DNA from: Acinetobacter baumannii
GTDB taxonomy: Bacteria > Pseudomonadota > Gammaproteobacteria > Pseudomonadales > Moraxellaceae
Assembly: GCF_009759685.1 (NCBI RefSeq)
Contig: NZ_CP046654.1
Location: forward strand, 2,542,001 to 2,606,000
Length of the DNA stretch: 64,000 nucleotides
Direction: 5' to 3'
How positions within the stretch are numbered: position 1 is the first letter of the stretch; each line of letters opens with the position of its first letter. Below the pieces are notes generated by a model that worked only from the letters and a program-made list of their open reading frames with translations, had not been told where the DNA came from and searched no databases. Of the stretch, positions 57,398 through 64,000 are shown piece after piece. Made by a program: the position numbers and the translations under genes.

Positions 57398-58642
57398 TTA
57401 TTTAAATTTCCATGTGTAGTCGATGTTGATACGGGTTTCGTTTACAGGTTTGATATTGGCTGTAGAGAGCATGTTGTTGTCATAAATGGCATAGCGCGCG
57501 CGTAGCCCTAGATTTTTTAACCAGCCACTTTGAACGGTGTAGCCTAAATCAAAGTCTGTTTCGCGTTCTTTTAGATTGGTTCCACCTAAGTTGGGTGCAT
57601 AAATATTGTGACCTGTGGTGTAACGAGTCATAAAACGTAAACCCGGTACATAATCTTTAAAGTCATATTCATAACGGAAGCTATAGGCTTTTTCTTTTGG
57701 GTTTAAAAACTCACCTGGCCATGTATCAATGAGTAGACCCGTTTCACCTCCCGTTAAATACGGGAACGCGGTGTCGCCGTGATGTTGGAAGGTTCCAAAA
57801 ATAAATTTATGGTTTTGATGTTTGAGTTCAAAATGCGCATGATAGAGGTCATTATCGACTAAGCCTGCTTTTGCCTGTCCGTCATCTCGGCTGCGGTAGT
57901 AACGTAATTGAGAGCTAAAATTAGTGGTGTCATTAATTTTGTGTTGGTGTAAAGCGCCGACCATGGTTTGGTTATAAAGATCATCAACATCCATGTAAAA
58001 AGCGGTGAGCTTGAGTGCAGGATTAAACTGATAGTTTCCACCTAAATAATAAAGTCCATCAGTTTCGGCGCCTTTAAATCGTCCATTTACGCCTGAAATT
58101 TTAATTTTCTCATAGTTGGTCGAATCCCGATGATTCACTTTATCGAGGTAGGCTGCTTGTAAATCAAAATCTTTAATATCTTTACTGGTCAGTGAAATGC
58201 CTCGATAGGTTTGAGGAAGCAAACGGGCAGGTGAAGCCACTAAAACAGGGTTCATTGGCATTAACGTACCGATGCGTAGCTCGGTCTGACTCATTTTAGC
58301 TTTTGCTGTGACCCCAATTTCCCCATAAGAGTCGGCAGGTTCATTGGTGCGGGTGTCTCTAGGTAAGTTTCCTGTACCTCCGTGCTCGGCATCGAGTTTA
58401 AAACCCGCCGTTGCAAGCACATCCAGCCCGAAACCGACAGTCCCTTCGGTATAACCTGAATTGGCTTTAAGAATAAACCCTTGTGTCCAGTCCTTGGCAG
58501 CAGGGTAAGCGGATTGCTCTTGGTAGTCGCGGTCAAAATAGAAATTTCGCGTGGTGAGTTCTACTGAACTGTTATCAATAAAACTGCCAGCCCACACTGA
58601 ACTTGAGAGCATAAGGGTAGAGTACATCCATAATTTCGACAT
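57398..58642 (-). CDS. hcaE: OprD-family outer-membrane porin (HcaE-like)
   Basis: An 18-stranded specific porin of 414 residues. The ATG at 58642 has an AGGAAG Shine-Dalgarno and begins the signal peptide MSKLWMYSTLMLSSSVWA. The mature part starts with FIDNSSVELTTRNFYFDRDY, an OprD signature, continues with alternating amphipathic strands, and ends with the aromatic C-terminal residue typical of beta-barrels (RINIDYTWKFK). Its place in the operon suggests uptake of hydroxycinnamates or their esters. Confidence 0.87.
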   Translation of the reverse strand: MSKLWMYSTLMLSSSVWAGSFIDNSSVELTTRNFYFDRDYQEQSAYPAAKDWTQGFILKANSGYTEGTVGFGLDVLATAGFKLDAEHGGTGNLPRDTRTNEPADSYGEIGVTAKAKMSQTELRIGTLMPMNPVLVASPARLLPQTYRGISLTSKDIKDFDLQAAYLDKVNHRDSTNYEKIKISGVNGRFKGAETDGLYYLGGNYQFNPALKLTAFYMDVDDLYNQTMVGALHQHKINDTTNFSSQLRYYRSRDDGQAKAGLVDNDLYHAHFELKHQNHKFIFGTFQHHGDTAFPYLTGGETGLLIDTWPGEFLNPKEKAYSFRYEYDFKDYVPGLRFMTRYTTGHNIYAPNLGGTNLKERETDFDLGYTVQSGWLKNLGLRARYAIYDNNMLSTANIKPVNETRINIDYTWKFK

Positions 58643-58724
58643 AGCATTTCTTCCTGAAATATCATTTTTTGTTTTCAACAAGGCATAGTTGTTGTGTCTG
58701 CCTTGTTTGGTTTTTTAAATCGAA

Positions 58725-59864
58725 TTATTTTCCGAGCAGTTCTCGGGCGACGATTTCTTTCATAATTTCATTGGTTCCCCCATAAATTTTTTGTACCCGC
58801 GCATCCACAAAAAAGCGTGAAATCGGGTATTCCTGCATGTAACCGTAGCCACCAAAAAGCTGAAGTAATTGATCAATCACTTCACATTGGACATCGGTAA
58901 TAAAGCATTTCAGTGCGGCAACTTGAGTGACGCCTAACTGGTGTTGTTGATACAGCGCTGCACATTGGTCTACAAAAGCTTGAGCGGCTTTGGCTTTGAT
59001 TTGCGCATTTGCGAGTACAAATCGTGTGTTTTGCATTTGGCTTAAAGGTTGCCCGAAAGCTTTACGTTCCAGCACATAGTCTTTGGTCAGTTCGATGGCG
59101 CCTAAAATTGCCCCCAAAGCCATCATTGAAATGCTTAAACGTTCGCGAGGTAACTCTTGCATTAAATAGGCAAAGCCTTGTCCTTCTTCACCCAAACGCT
59201 GAGTTGCAGGTACACAGACATCATCAAAAAATAGTTCGGCTGTATCTTGGGCATGGAGTCCGATTTTTTGTAAAGAGCGACCTTTTTTAACGCCGTCTAA
59301 AGCAGCATCCACTAAAAAAATAGAAATACCTTTTGCTTTGGCTTGCGGATCGGTTTTTGCTACCAGAACGATCAGGTCGGCATGCAAGCCATTTGATATA
59401 AACGTTTTTGAACCATTCACACGGTAGTGGTCATTTTCTAAAACCGCTTGAGTGCGTATGGCTTGTAAGTCTGAGCCAGCATTGGCCTCTGTCATGGCAA
59501 TTGCAGTCACGACTTCACCTGTGACCATTTTGGGTAACCAATAACGTTTTTGCTCTTCGGTTCCAATATTTTGCAGATAAGGGGAAACCAGCTCATTTTG
59601 CCCACCAATGGCAACAGCTAAAGATGCAAAGCCAGCTTGAGCAGTTTCTTGAACCAGCATGAGTGAGTAGTGCACAGGAGCGCTGTAGCCGCCATATTCT
59701 TCGGGCACATCGACGCACAAAAAGCCATTTTCCCCAAGACGAAGCCATAGTTCACGTGGGATAAGGCCATCGTATTCCCATTGTTCGTAATATGGAGCAA
59801 CCTGTTCTTTTAAGAACCTGCGATAGCTGTCCCGAAATAGTTCAAATTCTGTATCTTGTGGCAT
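58725..59864 (-). CDS. hcaD: Acyl-CoA dehydrogenase (HcaD-like)
   Basis: FAD enzyme of 379 residues that oxidises an acyl-CoA at C2-C3. In the hca context it would convert dihydro-hydroxycinnamoyl-CoA to hydroxycinnamoyl-CoA. Visible signatures are AMTEANAGSDLQAIRT, the substrate and FAD-contacting GSKTFISNGLHADL and the C-terminal QLFGGYGYMQEYPISRFFVDARVQKIYGGTNEIMKEIVARELL with the catalytic YGGTNEI region. It belongs to the same leftward gene run as the CoA ligase encoded upstream of it. Confidence 0.88.
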   Translation of the reverse strand: MPQDTEFELFRDSYRRFLKEQVAPYYEQWEYDGLIPRELWLRLGENGFLCVDVPEEYGGYSAPVHYSLMLVQETAQAGFASLAVAIGGQNELVSPYLQNIGTEEQKRYWLPKMVTGEVVTAIAMTEANAGSDLQAIRTQAVLENDHYRVNGSKTFISNGLHADLIVLVAKTDPQAKAKGISIFLVDAALDGVKKGRSLQKIGLHAQDTAELFFDDVCVPATQRLGEEGQGFAYLMQELPRERLSISMMALGAILGAIELTKDYVLERKAFGQPLSQMQNTRFVLANAQIKAKAAQAFVDQCAALYQQHQLGVTQVAALKCFITDVQCEVIDQLLQLFGGYGYMQEYPISRFFVDARVQKIYGGTNEIMKEIVARELLGK

Positions 59865-59938
59865 GTCGAACCTTTTTTAGGCAAAAGTGAGGCTAAGGCC
59901 CAAACCGAAGTTTGAGCTTCCTTTTTTATTTCAATTGC

Positions 59939-61816
59939 TTATTGCTTTAAGGTGGGCACCCGAATAATCAGTGGGTTATCAGTCTGCTTTTGATAAAGCT
60001 CATCAATTAAAGCGGCACGACGTTTCGTAATACTGCTTTGATTGAGGTTGCCTTTATCGGTCACTTCGCCTGCATCGAGTTGAGGTGGTTCAGTCATTAA
60101 ATAAAGCATTGAGACTGTATTTGAGCTACCAGTCGCATCTTTATTAAAGGTCGTTAAAAATTGGCGGAACCATTGTTGGACTTTAGGGTGTTGCAGTATC
60201 TCTGCTGCAGAATGTTCGCCTAGCTTAAGACCTGCATATTGAGCACATGCTTCTAATTTTGGAAAAATCAGAAAGCCAATAGCATTTAGATTTGAACCAG
60301 TAATACAAACATCCTGAATCAGTAAATTACCTTGAATCAGTACTTTGTTGCGTAGTGTGCCGACATTCACAAAAGTACCCGTATTGAGTTTAAAGTCTTC
60401 GGCAATTCGTCCGTCATACATTAGGCCTTTAGTCGGATCATTGATATCGACTAAACGAACGGCATCGCCTGTATGGAAAAAGCCTTCATCATCAAAAATA
60501 GTACTTTGCTGGTCCGCCTTTAAGCGCCAATAGCTTTTCATAACGTGTTTGCCACGAACGCAAAACTCAAGTTTGTCACCACATGGCACTAGCTTGATTT
60601 CGCATCCCGGAGCAGGGTAACCAATAAAACCTGCCATCACGCGTGGGCCAGTTGTAAAAGCGCAAGAGGGTGCTGTTTCGGTCATGCCCAATCCACTCAT
60701 TATGCGAATTTTTTCTCCGCAATGTTGCTGAGCAATTTTATCGAGTCTGTTCCAGCCCGCTTCTGAAAGTGCAGCACCGGCAAAGAATAAAATTTTAACT
60801 TTGGCAAAAAAGCGGTCTCTTAATTCTTCATCTTTTTCTAAAGCTTCGGTGAGTTCTTCCCAACCTTTTGGCACATTTAAATAAACTGTTGGAGAAATTT
60901 CTTTGAGATTACGAATGGTTTCGTCAAATTTTCCTGCAACGGGTTTGCCATCATCAATGTAAATCGTACCGCCGTTATAGAGTGCGATGCCGACATTGTG
61001 ACTACCACCAAACGTGTGGTGCCAAGACAGCCAGTCGAGTAGGACAGGCGGTGTTTCTTCAAACTCAGGGAAAGTCTGCAATAACATTTGCTGATTAACA
61101 CACAACATTAAATGTGTGGTCGGTACAGCCTTAGGTAATTTAGTTGAACCTGATGTAAACAGAAATTTAGCAATCTGGTTTTCATCAAGGGTTTGATAAA
61201 ATTCTTGAACATTTGAAACTGGTGTATCTAACAGCGATTGAAAAGACGTGCAGATCTGATCGCCTACAATACCTTTATTGGTTACCACTTCAATATCGGA
61301 TGTAATGCATGCCTGAATGGCTTTGGCAAAAGCTTGTCCATCGCTGGCATAAACCATACCAGGTGTGAGCACTTCAAACACATGTTTGAGTTTGCCGAAG
61401 TCTTGAGAAATAAGAGAGTAGGCAGGGGAAATAGCCGAGAAAGGTACACCTGCCAGCATAGCACCCATAGAGAGTGTTAAATGCTCAAGATCATTACCAC
61501 TTAAAATAACGAGTGGTCGTTCTTGGCTTAAATTACGGTCATGTAATGCCTGAGCAATGTGCCATGCGCGTTGTAGAACTTCTGCATAACTCAGTTTGAC
61601 CCATTCGCCTTGAGCATTGCGTTTTGCTGCAAAAATATGTTCGGGTTTGGTTTGTGCAAAATGAATTAACCGATCTGTCAGTTTTTGTGGATACGGTTTT
61701 AATTGCTCTTTTGGGCTGATATAGAGCGTTTGATCTTTATAGTGATAATGAATATCGTGTTGCCCTAATTTTACGAACCGTTCGCGGTCTTGTGATTGAG
61801 TGGCATTCATTTGCAT
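59939..61816 (-). CDS. hcaC: Hydroxycinnamoyl/feruloyl-CoA synthetase
   Basis: ANL-family CoA ligase, 625 residues, that activates caffeate, ferulate or coumarate to their CoA thioesters. The AMP-binding motif is FTSGSTKLPKAVPTT, the adenine region GMTETAPSCAF and the hinge GRIAEDFKLNTGTFVNVG, the last being characteristic of feruloyl-CoA synthetases. The ATG at 61816 has GGAG eight bases upstream. A GTG at 61825 and an ATG at 61810 are alternatives. It lies in the hcaABCD order. Confidence 0.88.
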   Translation of the reverse strand: MQMNATQSQDRERFVKLGQHDIHYHYKDQTLYISPKEQLKPYPQKLTDRLIHFAQTKPEHIFAAKRNAQGEWVKLSYAEVLQRAWHIAQALHDRNLSQERPLVILSGNDLEHLTLSMGAMLAGVPFSAISPAYSLISQDFGKLKHVFEVLTPGMVYASDGQAFAKAIQACITSDIEVVTNKGIVGDQICTSFQSLLDTPVSNVQEFYQTLDENQIAKFLFTSGSTKLPKAVPTTHLMLCVNQQMLLQTFPEFEETPPVLLDWLSWHHTFGGSHNVGIALYNGGTIYIDDGKPVAGKFDETIRNLKEISPTVYLNVPKGWEELTEALEKDEELRDRFFAKVKILFFAGAALSEAGWNRLDKIAQQHCGEKIRIMSGLGMTETAPSCAFTTGPRVMAGFIGYPAPGCEIKLVPCGDKLEFCVRGKHVMKSYWRLKADQQSTIFDDEGFFHTGDAVRLVDINDPTKGLMYDGRIAEDFKLNTGTFVNVGTLRNKVLIQGNLLIQDVCITGSNLNAIGFLIFPKLEACAQYAGLKLGEHSAAEILQHPKVQQWFRQFLTTFNKDATGSSNTVSMLYLMTEPPQLDAGEVTDKGNLNQSSITKRRAALIDELYQKQTDNPLIIRVPTLKQ

Positions 61817-61906
61817 TTCTTTCACTCCATGGAAAGCGCATCACTGCGCTTTATTTTTTGCATCATGCAATTTTTATTTAATATGTTGTTGTCCGCATTA
61901 CCCTGA

Positions 61907-63358
61907 CTAAATCGGGTAATGACGTGATTGGGTTTGAATGGTAATCCAGCGTAAATCGGTAAACTCGGCAATAGATGCTTTACTACCAAAACGTCCGTAA
62001 CCACTCGATTTTGTTCCGCCAAATGGCATTTGAGCTTCGTCATGTACGGTTGCGCCGTTAATATGACAAATACCCGAATCAATCTGTTTAGCGACTTCTA
62101 ATGCCTGTGAAATATTCTGGCTAAACACTGCCGAAGACAGACCAAACTCGCTGTCATTTGCCAGTGCTATGCCTTCTTCAATGCTTGAAAAACGTTGAAC
62201 TGTGCATACAGGTCCAAATGATTCTTCGCGGTAAAGCAGCATGTCAGGTTTAATATTGAGCACCAGCGTCGGTTGCATAGTGGTGTCTTCAATATGAATG
62301 CCTAAAGGTAAGTCAGCCCCTTTGTTTTGGGCATCTTCTAACAAATGCTGAATACGGTTTGCAGCACGTCGACTTTCTAAAACACCGAGTACATTGTCTT
62401 TTGAGGTTGGATTACCTGCCTGAATAGAACGGGTTTTCTCAATCAACTTTTCAATAAACTGGTCGGCAATATTGTCTTGAACCAAAACACGTTCGGTCGA
62501 CATACAAATTTGACCCTGATTAAAGAATGCTCCAAAAGCGACTGCATTTACGGCTTCATTAATGTCAGCTTCATTTAAAACCACAACAGGGGCTTTACCA
62601 CCCAATTCAAGTAAAACAGGTTTTAAATATTTAGCAGCAGTCTCGGCAATAATTTTGCCGACTTTGGTTGAACCGGTAAAATTAATGCGCTTCACGGCTG
62701 GATGAGAGACTAAACGCTCTACGATTTGTGGTGCATCTTCGGCGGCATGCGTAATCACATTCACCACACCTTCACCCAGACCTGCTTCATGTAACACTTC
62801 ACCAATGAGACGATGTGTTGCTGGACAAGCTTCCGATGCTTTTAATACAACGGTGTTGCCACAAGCCAAAGGCATGGCAAGCGCACGTGTTGCCAAAATG
62901 ACAGGCGCATTCCAAGGTGCAATTCCTACAATCACACCGCAAGGAACTCGTACACCCATCGCAAGATTGCCCGGCACATCTGACGGAATCAGACTCCCGT
63001 CAATTTGTGTGGTCATTGCTGCTGCTTCACGTAACATGTTGGCAGCAAGGTGAACGTTAAACCCATACCATGTTGCAGTTGAACCTGTTTCTTGCATTCC
63101 AGTTTGAATGAATTGCTCGGTTTTTTGGTCCATTAAATCGGCTGCTTTTAATAAGCGTAAACGACGCTCGGTAGGCGAGAGTTTCGACCATACTTTAAAA
63201 GCTTGCTGTGCCGAATCGATTGCACGATCAACATCTTCCAATGTTGCAGCAGCAGCTTTAGTTGCTACCGTTCCATCAATTGGACTAATACGCTCAAAAG
63301 TTGCCTGATTTGATGCATCAACAGATTGACCGTGAATAAGTAACTGTACATTTTGCAT
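61907..63358 (-). CDS. hcaB: Hydroxybenzaldehyde/vanillin dehydrogenase
   Basis: NAD-dependent aldehyde dehydrogenase, 483 residues, that oxidises the aromatic aldehyde released by HcaA (vanillin, protocatechualdehyde or 4-hydroxybenzaldehyde) to the acid. The catalytic residues are Cys285 in FNQGQICMSTERV and Glu251 in LLELGGKAPVVV. The PCGVIVGIAPWNAPVILATRALA cofactor region is typical of benzaldehyde/vanillin dehydrogenases. It sits directly downstream of the hydratase/lyase gene. Confidence 0.88.
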   Translation of the reverse strand: MQNVQLLIHGQSVDASNQATFERISPIDGTVATKAAAATLEDVDRAIDSAQQAFKVWSKLSPTERRLRLLKAADLMDQKTEQFIQTGMQETGSTATWYGFNVHLAANMLREAAAMTTQIDGSLIPSDVPGNLAMGVRVPCGVIVGIAPWNAPVILATRALAMPLACGNTVVLKASEACPATHRLIGEVLHEAGLGEGVVNVITHAAEDAPQIVERLVSHPAVKRINFTGSTKVGKIIAETAAKYLKPVLLELGGKAPVVVLNEADINEAVNAVAFGAFFNQGQICMSTERVLVQDNIADQFIEKLIEKTRSIQAGNPTSKDNVLGVLESRRAANRIQHLLEDAQNKGADLPLGIHIEDTTMQPTLVLNIKPDMLLYREESFGPVCTVQRFSSIEEGIALANDSEFGLSSAVFSQNISQALEVAKQIDSGICHINGATVHDEAQMPFGGTKSSGYGRFGSKASIAEFTDLRWITIQTQSRHYPI

Positions 63359-63395
63359 GGGTTGCGTCCTTACATTGCCATTAAAGAATCAAAAG

Positions 63396-64000
63396 TTAAC
63401 CAGTACGTTTATAACTCTGTAAACCCGGTTTAATTGATTTTTCATCTAAGAATTGTTTCAAACCTTCTTGGCGACCATTCTCGGTATCTCGGTGGATACA
63501 TTGATCGAGTTTGGCATATAAGTAATCTTCGTTTTGGTCCCATGTCAGTTCACGGCAACGCTTAAAGCCATTTTTAGCAGTACGAAGAACCACAGGGTTT
63601 TTCTCAAGTAAGCAATTTGCAAGTTCAGTCACTTCTGCTTTTAATTGGGCAAGCGGTACACTTTTATTCACAAGACCCATCGTTTCAGCTTCTTTACCGC
63701 TAAAAGTTTTACCCGTCATGATGTAATACAAAGATGCACGGTGACCTACGGTATCTGCCATTGCTTTACTTACAAGGTTGCCCGGTGGGATACCCCAGTT
63801 AATTTCAGATAAACCGAAAGTTGCTTCATCTGCTGCAATTGCTAGGTCACATGCCACTAAAGGTGAGAAACCGCCTCCGAAACACCAGCCGTTAACCATA
63901 GCAATGGTTGGTTTTGAATACATACGAAGAAGTTGCCACTGCCAGCGACATGAGTCACGTCGAATACGCTCTTGGAAAATCTCTGGTTGAGTGTCGACTT
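63396..64000 (-). CDS. hcaA: p-Hydroxycinnamoyl-CoA hydratase/lyase, 3' part (runs off the window)
   Basis: Crotonase-superfamily enzyme that hydrates and cleaves hydroxycinnamoyl-CoA to an aromatic aldehyde plus acetyl-CoA. The visible part reads from VDTQPEIFQERIRRDSCRWQ at the window edge, through LLRMYSKPTIAMVNGWCFGGGFSPLVACDLAIAADEATFG, to the catalytic glutamate in LSEINWGIPPGN and the conserved C-terminus KSIKPGLQSYKRTG. The ATG at 63923 is internal; the frame stays open to position 64000 with good family similarity, so the gene start lies outside the window. It is the first enzyme gene of the operon. Confidence 0.9.
   Translation of the reverse strand, partial: VDTQPEIFQERIRRDSCRWQWQLLRMYSKPTIAMVNGWCFGGGFSPLVACDLAIAADEATFGLSEINWGIPPGNLVSKAMADTVGHRASLYYIMTGKTFSGKEAETMGLVNKSVPLAQLKAEVTELANCLLEKNPVVLRTAKNGFKRCRELTWDQNEDYLYAKLDQCIHRDTENGRQEGLKQFLDEKSIKPGLQSYKRTG

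Overview
The window reads as a chromosomal segment of an Acinetobacter, most likely of the A. baumannii/A. baylyi type. The evidence is low GC over most of its length, glucarate and hydroxycinnamate catabolic clusters in an Acinetobacter-like order, a VgrG of Acinetobacter type, and many short T-rich intrinsic terminators. The species call is an inference from gene content and composition.

1-4342 is a GC-rich remnant of a Tn21-family mercury resistance transposon. The first 34 bases match the inner part of the Tn21-type 38-bp terminal repeat. merR is followed by divergent merT-P-C-A, an internally deleted merD, and a merE cut after 27 codons by the 3' part of an ISL3-family transposase gene. 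4343-14650 is a defence and recombination island of intermediate GC. It holds a Fic toxin with a 56-residue YhfG-type antitoxin, a type I restriction-modification operon (hsdM-hsdS-hsdR), a YqaJ-type exonuclease and a Gp3-like protein.

14769-26649 is an accessory region: two TetR regulators, a C-terminally truncated orphan vgrG, an M48 protease/DUF898 pair bracketed by two similar terminator regions, a MetQ-type lipoprotein behind a structured leader, a C4-like antisense RNA candidate, a three-lipoprotein operon (CsgG-like, DUF4810, DUF799) and a zinc-ribbon/glycine-zipper protein. 27028-40370 looks like an amine and amino-acid uptake and catabolism region. It encodes two APC permeases, an FAD-dependent amine oxidase, a cache-domain protein, a GntR regulator, a double SnoaL-like protein, an aldehyde dehydrogenase, an Lrp regulator, an AstC-like aminotransferase, a frameshifted astA and a CycA-type permease.

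40590-42546 is a run of four small AT-rich genes that looks like an orphan immunity array: DUF4265-like, SUKH/SMI1-like and two unrecognised proteins, with no toxin beside them. 42581-46153 holds a coniferyl-aldehyde-type dehydrogenase, a divergent AraC regulator and a DMT exporter.

46280-54524 encodes a near-complete D-galactarate/D-glucarate pathway to 2-oxoglutarate: garD, a GudP-like transporter, gudD, kdgD, 2-oxoglutarate semialdehyde dehydrogenase and a GntR regulator. 54589-64000 is the hydroxycinnamate (hca) cluster on the minus strand. Read in the direction of transcription it holds hydratase/lyase (cut by the window end), aldehyde dehydrogenase, CoA ligase, acyl-CoA dehydrogenase, OprD porin, DUF3237 protein, thioesterase and a tannase/feruloyl esterase family lipoprotein. 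Together these would take plant phenolic esters and aldehydes toward protocatechuate-type intermediates.
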